A stretch of 8,838 nucleotides of DNA from contig CALLVJ010000163.1 in assembly GCA_938010625.1 (NCBI GenBank), positions 1 through 8,838 on the forward strand. Reading direction: 5' to 3'. Position numbers and translations under genes: made by a program. The DNA is from an uncultured Stomatobaculum sp. Lineage in GTDB: Bacteria; Bacillota; Clostridia; Lachnospirales; Lachnospiraceae. Shown here piece after piece: positions 1-6,811 of this stretch. The notes under the pieces are model-generated. The model saw only the letters and a list, made by a program, of their open reading frames with translations, did not search any database and was not told where the DNA came from. Within the stretch, counting starts at the first letter, position 1; each line of letters begins with the position of its first letter.

Positions 1-71
1 AATTTTCTCGATAACATTATACAACATAAAGCGCGAAAACAGAATGCTCAACCAGTGGTATTTCTTCTATA

Positions 72-84
72 GATAGCTGCTATC
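72..84. repeat. Short perfect palindrome upstream of the transporter promoter
   Basis: GATAGC-T-GCTATC is a perfect 6+1+6 palindrome ending 18 bp before the -35 hexamer of the transporter promoter. Its position would suit an activator or repressor site for the glutamine operon. A palindrome of this size is expected by chance about twice in a window this long for each spacer length, so only its position makes it notable. I see nothing else definable in bases 1-71, which are AT-rich and hold no convincing gene end. Confidence 0.25.
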
Positions 85-102
85 GGCCTGGAAAATTTCC
101 GC

Positions 103-130
103 TTTACATACTTGCATGCTAGACTATATT
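103..130 (+). promoter_or_regulatory. Sigma-70/sigma-A type promoter of the symporter-glutaminase operon
   Basis: The -35 hexamer TTTACA (103-108) is separated by 16 bp from the -10 hexamer TATATT (125-130). Transcription would begin near position 137, giving a 5' leader of about 50 nt with an SD (AGGGGG, 172-177) in front of the symporter start. No hairpin with a T-run lies in this leader, so control, if any, probably acts on initiation. Confidence 0.65.
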
Positions 131-186
131 GGTAAATATGCACAAGTTGGGGTGGCAACAAAAAACAGAACAGGGGGATTCGCAAT

Positions 187-1605
187 ATGGTTATGCAGAT
201 TTTGGACGCGATAGACAGCTTTCTGTACTATCCGGTCTTGCTGATTGTCATGGCGGCAGCGGGACTTTATTTCACAATTCGCATGGGTTTTGTGCAGGTG
301 CGTATGTTACCAGAGGGACTGCGGGTGATGCGGGCAAAGCCGATGGATGGAAACGGCACTTCGCCGTTCCAGGCGCTGATGATCAGCACGGCGAGTTGCG
401 TCGGCACCGGAAATATCATCGGTGTCTCGACGGCTATCTGCCTCGGGGGAGCGGGCGCTGCATTCTGGATGACGCTGATGGCGCTGATTGGCTGTGCGTC
501 TTCATTTACCGAGTGCACACTCGCGCAGGTCTATAAAAAGAAAGCAGCGGATGGCACGAGCTACGGCGGTCCGGCATACTATATTGAGGACGCCTTAAAG
601 AACAAAGGGTTCGCGATGATTTTTGTTATTTTCCTGCTGCTCACCTATTCCTGTGGCTTCAATTTGCTTTGCTCTTACAACACGCAGTCTACGTTCCAGA
701 CCTATGGTTTCTACCAGGCAAACCCAAAGATGGCGGCAATGGTAATTGGCGCAGTGCTCGCAGTTCTGGTTGGCATCTGCGTGATGGGCGGCGGCAAGCG
801 GATTGAAAAAACTGTGGCATTTATTGTGCCATTCATGGGCATTGCCTATGTGCTGGTCACAATTTTGGTGCTGGTGCTGAACGCAGGCAGAATTCCGGCA
901 GTCTTTGGCCGCATTTTCACCGATGCGTTCAACTTCCGCGCAATTTTCGGCGGCATCGCGGGTTCCTGCCTGGTCTACGGCATTAAGCGTGGTCTCTACT
1001 CCAATGAGGCCGGCGTTGGTTCTGCGCCGAATGCGGCGGCAGCGGCAGTGGTTTCACATCCGGCAAAGCAGGGACTTGTGCAGATGCTCTCGGTCTATAT
1101 TGATACGATTATCCTCTGCAACGCGACGGCGCTCATGTGCTTGGTCTCCGGCGTGGAGCCGACTGCGGAGCTCGCGGGCGCGCCGTGGGTGCAGGCTTCG
1201 CTCCATGCCGTGCTCGGACACTTTGGACCGTTCTTCATCACAGTTGCAATGCTGCTCTTTTCGTTTACAACACTGGTCGGAAATCTCTACTACTGCGACA
1301 ATGCGCTCGCTTACCTGAACCATAAGACCATGCCGAGCCAGGGTTTTCTGAAGGGCTTCCGGATTTACGGCGTCATCGTGATTTTTGTCGGCGCAATGCT
1401 CCCAATGGCTGCTGCCTGGGATATTGCAGACATTATGATGGGCGGCATGTGCTTACTGAATCTGGTGGCCTGCGTGCTGTTAAGCCGCGTCGCAATCGGC
1501 ACCTACCACGATTATGTGGGGCAGCGCAAGGCCGGAAAAGAGCCGGTGTTCCATGCAAAGAATATCGGATTGAATCCCGATGAGCTGGATTACTGGAAGG
1601 ATTGA
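187..1605 (+). CDS. Alanine/glycine:cation (sodium) symporter family protein, probably a glutamine transporter
   Basis: This 472-residue integral membrane protein of the AGCS family should carry a small amino acid into the cell with Na+. Seen in the sequence: the family signature V72-G-T-G-N-I-I-G79, followed by a glycine/alanine-rich helix ending in a Gly-Ala-Gly-Ala-Ala-Phe-Trp-Met stretch, and the hallmark G269-L-Y-S-N-E-A-G-V-G-S-A-P. Hydrophobic segments recur across the chain, for example at about 12-32, 140-160, 182-205, 210-232, 298-320, 345-367 and 390-410. Length is normal for the family. The ATG at 187 is chosen because AGGGGG (172-177) lies 9 nt before it; the ATG at 193 would be too distant. 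Glutaminase follows 26 nt later with no terminator between. In Bacillus subtilis an AGCS member (GlnT, formerly AlsT) is paired with glutaminase, so glutamine is the inferred substrate; alanine or glycine remain possible. Confidence 0.93.
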   Translation: MVMQILDAIDSFLYYPVLLIVMAAAGLYFTIRMGFVQVRMLPEGLRVMRAKPMDGNGTSPFQALMISTASCVGTGNIIGVSTAICLGGAGAAFWMTLMALIGCASSFTECTLAQVYKKKAADGTSYGGPAYYIEDALKNKGFAMIFVIFLLLTYSCGFNLLCSYNTQSTFQTYGFYQANPKMAAMVIGAVLAVLVGICVMGGGKRIEKTVAFIVPFMGIAYVLVTILVLVLNAGRIPAVFGRIFTDAFNFRAIFGGIAGSCLVYGIKRGLYSNEAGVGSAPNAAAAAVVSHPAKQGLVQMLSVYIDTIILCNATALMCLVSGVEPTAELAGAPWVQASLHAVLGHFGPFFITVAMLLFSFTTLVGNLYYCDNALAYLNHKTMPSQGFLKGFRIYGVIVIFVGAMLPMAAAWDIADIMMGGMCLLNLVACVLLSRVAIGTYHDYVGQRKAGKEPVFHAKNIGLNPDELDYWKD

Positions 1606-1631
1606 AACACGACTAGATAAGGGGAAAAACA

Positions 1632-2552
1632 ATGGAACAGGATGTTCAACAGATTCTTGAGGACGCGCTTGCAGAAGGACATAACGTGCTGATTGAGGGA
1701 AAGGTAGCAAGCTATATCCCGGAGCTCGCAAAGGCGGATTCTTCGAATCTGGGCTGCTGCATGATGAAGTCGGACGGCACGATGTACAAGGCGGGGGATT
1801 ACAATATCCCGTTTACGATGCAGAGCATCGCGAAAACTTTTTCGCTGATTCTGGCGCTGCAGACTTCGGGGTATGACCATACCTTCTCGAAGGTGGGGAT
1901 GGAGCCGACAGGCGATCGCTTTGACAGCATCCTTCAGCTTGAGTTAAAGGACTGGAGACCGTTTAATCCGATGATTAATGCAGGCGCGATTGTGACAGCA
2001 GACTGCATTGCGGCGGAGGATCCATTCGGTGAATTCCTTGCGCTGGTCAGAAAGCTCTGCGATAATCCGAAGATTCAGTTGAACGAGAAAGTATACCAGT
2101 CTGAAAAGCGAACCGGTACCAGAAACCGCTCGATTGCCTATCTCTTAAAGAGCGATCATGTGCTGGACGGTGAACCTGAGGATGTGCTGGATGTGTACTT
2201 CCGCATGTGTTCGGTCATGTGCACGGCGAAGGATCTCGCGCACTATGCCATGATTCTTTCGAATAAAGGAGTAGATCCGAAGACTGGTGAGCGCCTGCTC
2301 GACGCCAATATTGTCCGCATTGTGACAACCCTTATGATGCTCTGCGGCATGTATGACGAGTCAGGCGAGTATGCGGTCAAGGTTGGCCTGCCCTCCAAGA
2401 GCGGTGTTGGCGGTGGCATTGTCGCGATTGGCCAGAATGGAATCGGCATTGGCACGTTTGGACCGATGCTGAACAAGAAGGGAAACAGTGTAGGTGGCGA
2501 GAGGATTCTGCAATATCTCTCGGAGCACCTCGGCTACCACATCTTTGCATAG
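1632..2552 (+). CDS. glsA: Glutaminase A
   Basis: The product hydrolyses L-glutamine to L-glutamate and ammonia in the cytoplasm. It is a 306-residue serine-dependent glutaminase of the beta-lactamase-like fold, the usual length for bacterial GlsA. Visible motifs are S65-I-A-K68, the catalytic Ser-x-x-Lys pair (equivalent to Ser66/Lys69 of E. coli YbaS); N112-P-M-I-N-A-G-A, a substrate-binding segment; and S255-K-S-G-V-G-G-G near the C-terminus, which lines the active site. The ATG at 1632 follows AAGGGG (1619-1624) by 7 nt. The gene is co-transcribed with the AGCS symporter upstream and ends before a strong terminator. Together they import glutamine and convert it to glutamate and ammonium, useful for nitrogen supply, acid resistance or osmolyte balance. 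The order (transporter first) is the reverse of glsA-glnT in B. subtilis. Confidence 0.96.
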   Translation: MEQDVQQILEDALAEGHNVLIEGKVASYIPELAKADSSNLGCCMMKSDGTMYKAGDYNIPFTMQSIAKTFSLILALQTSGYDHTFSKVGMEPTGDRFDSILQLELKDWRPFNPMINAGAIVTADCIAAEDPFGEFLALVRKLCDNPKIQLNEKVYQSEKRTGTRNRSIAYLLKSDHVLDGEPEDVLDVYFRMCSVMCTAKDLAHYAMILSNKGVDPKTGERLLDANIVRIVTTLMMLCGMYDESGEYAVKVGLPSKSGVGGGIVAIGQNGIGIGTFGPMLNKKGNSVGGERILQYLSEHLGYHIFA

Positions 2553-2571
2553 AATATCAGTCATAAGACAG

Positions 2572-2610
2572 GGCTGCGGAAAATGATCATAACATTTTTC
2601 GCAGCCTTTT
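2572..2610 (+). terminator. Rho-independent terminator after glsA
   Basis: The left arm GGCTGCGGAAAATG (2572-2585) pairs with the right arm CATTTTTCGCAGCC (2593-2606) to give a 14-bp stem with a single G-U pair and a 7-nt loop. TTTT follows at 2607-2610. The T-run is short but the stem is strong. It begins 19 nt after the glsA stop codon and separates the glutamine operon from the ABC-F gene. Confidence 0.88.
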
Positions 2611-2635
2611 CGTATGGGAAAAGCTCTGCTATACT
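2607..2635 (+). promoter_or_regulatory. Extended -10 promoter of the ABC-F gene
   Basis: TATACT (2630-2635) is preceded by TG at 2627-2628 in the TGn arrangement of an extended -10 element. A weak -35 (TTTTCG, 2607-2612) lies 17 bp upstream and overlaps the T-run of the glsA terminator; extended -10 promoters tolerate a poor -35. The predicted start site, 6-8 nt after the -10, falls at or just beside the ATG at 2642, so the mRNA would have almost no 5' leader. Confidence 0.6.
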
Positions 2636-2641
2636 CAGAGC
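2623..2641. repeat. Inverted repeat enclosing the -10 box of the ABC-F promoter
   Basis: GCTCTG (2623-2628) and CAGAGC (2636-2641) are perfect inverted arms separated by 7 bp that contain most of the -10 hexamer. The right arm touches the ATG of the ABC-F gene. No T-run follows, so it is not a terminator. A repressor operator is the simplest reading; chance is possible for 6-bp arms. Confidence 0.4.
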
Positions 2642-4492
2642 ATGAATACGATTGTATCAATGGAACATTTGAAAAAAGTTTATACAGAGCGAAGGATTTT
2701 TGACGACGCGGCGTGCTATATTGGCGAGGGCGAGAAGCTCGCACTGATTGGCATAAACGGAACGGGTAAGTCGACTTTGCTTCGCATTGTGGCGGGGGAG
2801 GAAACCGCTGACGGCGGTGAGGTGATTGTCCGGAAGGGGCTGCAAATCCGTTTTTTGTCGCAGAATCCGCAGTTTTGTGCGGGCGAGACAGCGATCGGCG
2901 CCTGCTGCTGCATGGCAGAGGGCGGGGAGACGGAGGGGCCTGCAAGCAGTCAGGTAAATGCCGCGGCGGCAAAAAAGCTGCTCGCGTCCCTCGGGATCAG
3001 CGATGCAGAGGCAGTCTGTGACACCATGTCGGGCGGCGAAAAGAAGCGGGTTGCACTCGCCGGTGCACTGCTGCATCCCGCCGATCTGCTGATCTTAGAT
3101 GAGCCGACAAACCATCTGGACGGAGAAACCGCAGAGTGGCTTGAGAACTATCTAAAGAACTTCCGCGGTGCGCTTCTCATGGTCACGCACGACCGCTATT
3201 TTCTGGATGCGGTCTGCACACGCATTCTGGAGCTCGACCGGGGAAAAGTGTATTCTTATGATGTGAACTACGAGGGCTTCCTTGCGCTGAAAGCAGAGCG
3301 TCTCAACATTGCGGAGGCAAATGAGAGAACTCGGCAGAGCATACTTCGGAAGGAACTTGCCTGGATGCAGCGCGGTGCCCGCGCACGGGGCACAAAATCC
3401 AAAGAGCGCATTGCGCGCTACGAGAAGCTTTCGGCGCTCTCGGGACCAGAGGCAGAGGCGGCCTTGCAATTTGCCTCCGCCTATTCCAGACTGGGGAAGA
3501 CCACACTCGCGTTTCACAATGTGGGCAAGTCCTACGACGGCAAAGTGCTCTTTTCGCAGTTCAGCTATCAGTTTCAAAAAAATGAGCGGCTTGGCATCAT
3601 CGGCAAAAACGGCGCAGGAAAAAGTACGCTCTTAAAACTGATCACAGGGTTGGAAAAACCGGACAGCGGTGACATTGAAATCGGGCAAACGGTCAGAATT
3701 GGGTATTTCAGCCAAGAGAATGAAGCGCTCCCGGGAGATATGACAGTGATTGACTGTGTGAGGGAAATCGCGGAGTTCGTGCCGAGCAGAGAGGGATCCA
3801 TCAGCGCCTCCAAAATGCTGGAGCGATTCCTGTTCCCGAGTTCACAGCACTACATGAAGATCGAAAAACTTTCGGGCGGCGAGAAGCGGCGGCTGTATCT
3901 TCTGAAAGTTCTGATGGGGGCACCAAATCTCCTGATTCTCGACGAGCCGACAAATGATCTTGATATTCGGACGATGACAGTGCTGGAAGATTATCTGGAC
4001 AGTTTTGCCGGCATTGTGATTGCGGTGAGCCACGACCGCTATTTTCTGGACAGAACCGTGCATCGGATTCTCGCCTTTGAGGACGGCAGAATTTCGCAGT
4101 ACGAGGGCGGTTATACGGACTATCAGGTCGAAAAGCGCAGAAGAGCCTTGGAGGGCGGTAAGAACAGCAAAACAGAGAAAGAGAGCGCGGATATTGCAAA
4201 AGAGAAAACGAAGCAGCGTGCCGAAGCAAGCAGAAGGCAGCGTTCCCGTCGCATGAGTTATCAGGAAAAGCAGGATTTTTTGCATATCGAGGATGAGATT
4301 GCGGCGCTTGAGGCCCGGGCCGCAGAGATCGAGGCGGAGAGCACAGCGGCAGCGAGCGACTTTCAGCGTCTCACGGCGCTCGACAAAGAGCGCGGAGAGG
4401 TGGAGGAGAAACTACTGGAGCGCATGGAGCGCTGGGAATTTCTGACAGAGTTACAGGCGGAAATAGAAGCGGAAAAGGAAAGCAAGCAATAA
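2642..4492 (+). CDS. ABC-F family ATPase (Uup/YfmR-like translation factor)
   Basis: This 616-residue soluble protein has two ABC ATPase domains and no membrane segments, so it is an ABC-F ribosome-associated factor rather than a transporter. Domain 1: Walker A G37-I-N-G-T-G-K-S-T45, signature S130-G-G-E, Walker B with D153-E154, switch H183. A charged linker (about 220-285) corresponds to the P-site tRNA interaction motif region. Domain 2: Walker A G321-K-N-G-A-G-K-S-T329, signature S411-G-G-E, Walker B with D434-E435, switch H464. Residues about 505-610 form a highly charged predicted coiled coil. That C-terminal tail, and the length, fit Uup (E. coli) and YfmR (B. subtilis), which help ribosomes stalled at difficult peptides; antibiotic-resistance ABC-F proteins are a less likely alternative. 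The start is uncertain: neither the ATG at 2642 nor the in-frame ATG at 2660 (Met7, M-E-H-L-K-K) has an SD. The domain fold begins soon after Met7, so both are structurally possible. Confidence 0.92.
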   Translation: MNTIVSMEHLKKVYTERRIFDDAACYIGEGEKLALIGINGTGKSTLLRIVAGEETADGGEVIVRKGLQIRFLSQNPQFCAGETAIGACCCMAEGGETEGPASSQVNAAAAKKLLASLGISDAEAVCDTMSGGEKKRVALAGALLHPADLLILDEPTNHLDGETAEWLENYLKNFRGALLMVTHDRYFLDAVCTRILELDRGKVYSYDVNYEGFLALKAERLNIAEANERTRQSILRKELAWMQRGARARGTKSKERIARYEKLSALSGPEAEAALQFASAYSRLGKTTLAFHNVGKSYDGKVLFSQFSYQFQKNERLGIIGKNGAGKSTLLKLITGLEKPDSGDIEIGQTVRIGYFSQENEALPGDMTVIDCVREIAEFVPSREGSISASKMLERFLFPSSQHYMKIEKLSGGEKRRLYLLKVLMGAPNLLILDEPTNDLDIRTMTVLEDYLDSFAGIVIAVSHDRYFLDRTVHRILAFEDGRISQYEGGYTDYQVEKRRRALEGGKNSKTEKESADIAKEKTKQRAEASRRQRSRRMSYQEKQDFLHIEDEIAALEARAAEIEAESTAAASDFQRLTALDKERGEVEEKLLERMERWEFLTELQAEIEAEKESKQ

Positions 4493-4510
4493 CTGCAAGA
4501 AAGATTGCAG
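4493..4510 (+). repeat. Small hairpin between the ABC-F gene and the hydrolase gene
   Basis: CTGCAA (4493-4498) and TTGCAG (4505-4510) form a 6-bp hairpin with a 6-nt loop directly after the ABC-F stop codon. No continuous T-run follows, so it would be a weak terminator at best. I see no convincing promoter in the 54-nt gap, so the hydrolase-permease pair may depend partly on read-through from the ABC-F gene. Confidence 0.35.
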
Positions 4511-4546
4511 GTACATATTTTGAGCAATAAGAGAGGAGAAAACAGA

Positions 4547-5296
4547 ATGGAACGACGGGCAGTGATTGGCATCTCGACAGGACTGATGGAGGATCAGGGA
4601 GGAATTTTTCCGGGGTATCGCCGCATCTATGTGAATGAGGACTATATCAATGCGATTCTCGCAGCGGGCGGTGTACCGCTCATGATTCCAATGCAGGGCG
4701 AGCGCGCGGCGATCGAGGCGGTCTTAGACTGCGTGGATGCCGTCCTGATCACCGGCGGCGACGACATTGACCCGATTTACTATGGCGAGGAGCCGCACCG
4801 AGGGCTCGGCAAGATTGTGCCAGACCGCGACACCTATGATTTTGCGCTCTACAGAGCGGCGAGAGCGCGGCGGCTGCCGATTCTCGGCGTGTGTCGCGGA
4901 TTTCAGGTGATCAATGTAGCGGAGGGCGGTAGCCTCTATCAGGATCTTGGCGAGCGCCAGGATGAGACCTTGAAGCACATGCAGGGACACAGCCCGCGCG
5001 TGGCGACCCACAGCGTGGACATCAAGGCAGAGTCAAAGCTCGCGGAGATTCTCGGCGTCACATCTCACCGCGTGAATTCCTTCCACCACCAGACAGTGAA
5101 AAAGGTCGGAGAACCCTTTACCGAGGTCGCGACAGCGGCGGATGGTGTGACCGAGGCAGTCGAGCTCGCGGGCGATGACTTCCTGATTGCGGTTCAGTGG
5201 CATCCGGAAATGTTACAGAGTGTGGATCCGGTCATGCAGAAACTGTGGCGCGCTTTCATTGCGGCGGGACAGCGGCATCAGGCAGCGAAAAACTAA
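4547..5296 (+). CDS. Gamma-glutamyl-gamma-aminobutyrate hydrolase family protein (peptidase C26, PuuD-like)
   Basis: This 249-residue cytoplasmic class I glutamine-amidotransferase-like hydrolase should cleave a gamma-glutamyl bond, releasing glutamate plus an amine or amino acid. The nucleophile lies in G114-V-C116-R-G, matching Cys114 of E. coli PuuD. The catalytic His and Glu are in W-H219-P-E221, matching PuuD His222/Glu224. An oxyanion/substrate segment I-T-G-G-D-D-I-D-P and the V-N-S-F-H-H-Q segment typical of C26 enzymes are also present. The frame stays open upstream to a TTG at 4505, but ATG 4547 is the right start: AGGAG (4534-4538) lies 8 nt before it and homologues begin near this residue. 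An APC permease follows after 22 nt. The pair resembles puuD-puuP of putrescine use, but no puuA, puuB or puuC homologue is in the window, so the substrate could instead be another gamma-glutamyl amine or peptide. Confidence 0.9.
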   Translation: MERRAVIGISTGLMEDQGGIFPGYRRIYVNEDYINAILAAGGVPLMIPMQGERAAIEAVLDCVDAVLITGGDDIDPIYYGEEPHRGLGKIVPDRDTYDFALYRAARARRLPILGVCRGFQVINVAEGGSLYQDLGERQDETLKHMQGHSPRVATHSVDIKAESKLAEILGVTSHRVNSFHHQTVKKVGEPFTEVATAADGVTEAVELAGDDFLIAVQWHPEMLQSVDPVMQKLWRAFIAAGQRHQAAKN

Positions 5297-5318
5297 GTGT
5301 ACGGGAAAGGCGGATTTT

Positions 5319-6704
5319 GTGAAAGAGAAAAGTCAAAAGTTAGGTTTCTGGTCCATTGTTTTACTCACCATCAATGCGGTGATCGGAACTGGTATTTTCC
5401 TCTCGCCGGGCAGTGTCGCAAAACAGGTCGGCAGCATTGCACCGGAGATTTACTTCTGTGCGGCGCTCTTTGCGGCATGTCTCGCCGTGACCTTTGCGTC
5501 GGCTTCCCGCTATGTCGTAAAGAGCGGCGCGGCCTATGCCTACACGGAGGCGGCGTTCGGTGAGAGTGCGGGTCTCTATGTCGGCGCGACGCGTTTTGTC
5601 GCGGCCAGCATTGCCTGGGGCGTCATGGCGACCGGCGTCGTGAAGACGGCGCTTCAGATTCTGCGCCTCGACACGAGCAAGATTTCCCATGTGACGATAG
5701 GCTTCCTCTGCCTCATGGTCATCCTGCTCATCATCAACTTCTGCGGCATGCAGGTGTTCCGCGTTGTCTCGAATCTCTCGACCATCGGCAAGCTCGGCGC
5801 GCTGGTGCTCACGGTGGTCGCGGGTCTCTTCCTGATTTTTACGACCGGTGTGAATCGCCTCGCGGAGATAGAGCTTCTCACGAACGACGCGGGTGTGAAG
5901 CTGATTCCGACGCTCACGACGGGCGGTTTCGTGACGGCTGTCATCTCGGCTTTTTACGCGTTCACGGGCTTTGAGAGTGTCGCGAGCGGCTCCGGCGATA
6001 TGGAGAATCCGGAGAAGAACCTGCCGCGCGCGCTCCCGCTCGCGATTGGAATCATCGCCCTCATCTACTGCGGCATTGTCTTTGTCGCCATGCGGATTGA
6101 TCCGGTGTCCCTGGTCACCTCGAAGGATGTCGTGGTGCTCGCGGCGGTCTTCCAAAATCCGGTTTTGAAGGGGCTCATTGTCGGCGGCGCGTTGGTCTCG
6201 ATGTTCGGCATCAATGTCGCGGCGTCCTTCCTGACACCGCGTGTGCTCGAGGCTATGGCTGCGGATGGGCTGGTTCCGCCGATTTTCGCAAAGCGCACAA
6301 GCAGCGGCGTTCCGATTTACGCCTTCCTCCTCACCGTGGCGCTTGCCATCATCATCCCGATGGCCTTTCAGTATGACATGCGCGGCATCATGATTATCAG
6401 TTCGATCAGCCGTTTCGTGCAGTTTGTGCTCGTGCCGCTTGCGGTCATCACGTTCTACTACGGCAGGAACCGCGGCGAGGTGATTCCGAATCCGAAGAGA
6501 AACTTTGTGCTGGATGTTCCGTTCTCCCTGCTTTCTCTCGGCCTCACGGTCTTCCTGCTCGCGAAATTCAAGTGGGCGGCGCAGTTCTCGATTGAGGTGG
6601 GCGGCAAGACCGTGCCGAATTATTACGCAATCATTGCAATGTTCCTCGGCTACATTGTGCTGCCGGCCTGCGTCTTCTTTTACCGCGCGCGCAAGAAGGC
6701 ATGA
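5319..6704 (+). CDS. APC family amino acid/polyamine permease
   Basis: This 461-residue polytopic membrane protein belongs to the amino acid-polyamine-organocation superfamily, with about 12 hydrophobic segments. The first helix carries I22-G-T-G-I-F-L-S-P-G31, the unwound substrate-binding motif of APC transporters. A second conserved region (Ala-Phe-Tyr-Ala-Phe-Thr-Gly-Phe-Glu near residue 215) matches the TM6 break of the family, and D-M-E-N-P-E-K-N-L-P-R follows it as in many APC carriers. The start is taken as GTG 5319, preceded by AAGG (5307-5310) at 8 nt; this begins V/M-K-E-K-S-Q-K-L-G-F-W, a normal short cytoplasmic tail. An upstream in-frame start would overlap the hydrolase by more than 100 nt and is unlikely. 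Context suggests uptake of the amine or amino acid linked to the C26 hydrolase. Exact substrate unknown. No clear terminator follows the stop codon. Confidence 0.9.
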   Translation: MKEKSQKLGFWSIVLLTINAVIGTGIFLSPGSVAKQVGSIAPEIYFCAALFAACLAVTFASASRYVVKSGAAYAYTEAAFGESAGLYVGATRFVAASIAWGVMATGVVKTALQILRLDTSKISHVTIGFLCLMVILLIINFCGMQVFRVVSNLSTIGKLGALVLTVVAGLFLIFTTGVNRLAEIELLTNDAGVKLIPTLTTGGFVTAVISAFYAFTGFESVASGSGDMENPEKNLPRALPLAIGIIALIYCGIVFVAMRIDPVSLVTSKDVVVLAAVFQNPVLKGLIVGGALVSMFGINVAASFLTPRVLEAMAADGLVPPIFAKRTSSGVPIYAFLLTVALAIIIPMAFQYDMRGIMIISSISRFVQFVLVPLAVITFYYGRNRGEVIPNPKRNFVLDVPFSLLSLGLTVFLLAKFKWAAQFSIEVGGKTVPNYYAIIAMFLGYIVLPACVFFYRARKKA

Positions 6705-6738
6705 GCCGACGGGTTAGCAGACACAACTGAAAAAAAGC

Positions 6739-6767
6739 TTGACCTCTCCCGCACATGGTGCTATATT
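6739..6767 (+). promoter_or_regulatory. Promoter of the aromatic leader and aroF-aroB operon
   Basis: TTGACC (6739-6744) and TATATT (6762-6767) are each one base from the sigma-70/sigma-A consensus and are separated by the ideal 17 bp. The start site is expected at about 6773-6775, giving roughly 38 nt of 5' leader before the leader-peptide ATG. This is the best-matching promoter in the window. Confidence 0.85.
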
Positions 6768-6803
6768 CCCTTCAACAAAAGGGAACGCCATACGAGAGAG
6801 GTC
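6741..6803. repeat. Nested dyads across the aro promoter, start site and leader SD
   Basis: Three inverted pairs nest in 63 bp: GACCTCTC (6741-6748) with GAGAGGTC (6796-6803), ATGG (6755-6758) with CCAT (6787-6790), and TTCCCTT (6766-6772) with AAGGGAA (6779-6785, 6-nt loop). The outer left arm overlaps the -35 box, the inner left arm overlaps the end of the -10, and the outer right arm contains the SD of the leader ORF. As DNA this could be an operator. As RNA it can fold only in transcripts that start upstream, and it would then hide the leader SD. Confidence 0.55.
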
Positions 6804-6811
6804 TTTATTTT

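Noticed and set aside
129..536. A 135-codon + strand frame overlapping the start of the symporter gene
   Set aside because: It is a shifted frame of the symporter coding sequence. The symporter frame has the SD and conserved AGCS motifs; this one has neither.
2361..2972. Minus-strand open frame (203 codons) spanning the end of glsA and start of the ABC-F gene
   Set aside because: It crosses two well-supported genes, a terminator and a promoter, and encodes a low-complexity Pro/Arg/Ser-rich sequence with no recognisable domain.
4505..4546. A 14-codon N-terminal extension of the C26 hydrolase from a TTG
   Set aside because: The TTG lies in the right arm of a small hairpin and has no SD, whereas ATG 4547 has AGGAG at 8 nt and puts the nucleophile Cys at residue 116, close to PuuD Cys114.
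5361..6155. Long open frame on the minus strand (264 codons) opposite the permease
   Set aside because: The translation is a charged, repetitive Arg/Glu/His-rich string typical of the antisense of a GC-rich membrane-protein gene. It has no SD or family motifs, while the + strand has clear APC motifs.
6705..6738. A terminator for the permease just after its stop codon
   Set aside because: Only very short self-complementary stretches are present and the nearby run is A rather than T, so I cannot support a terminator on the + strand.
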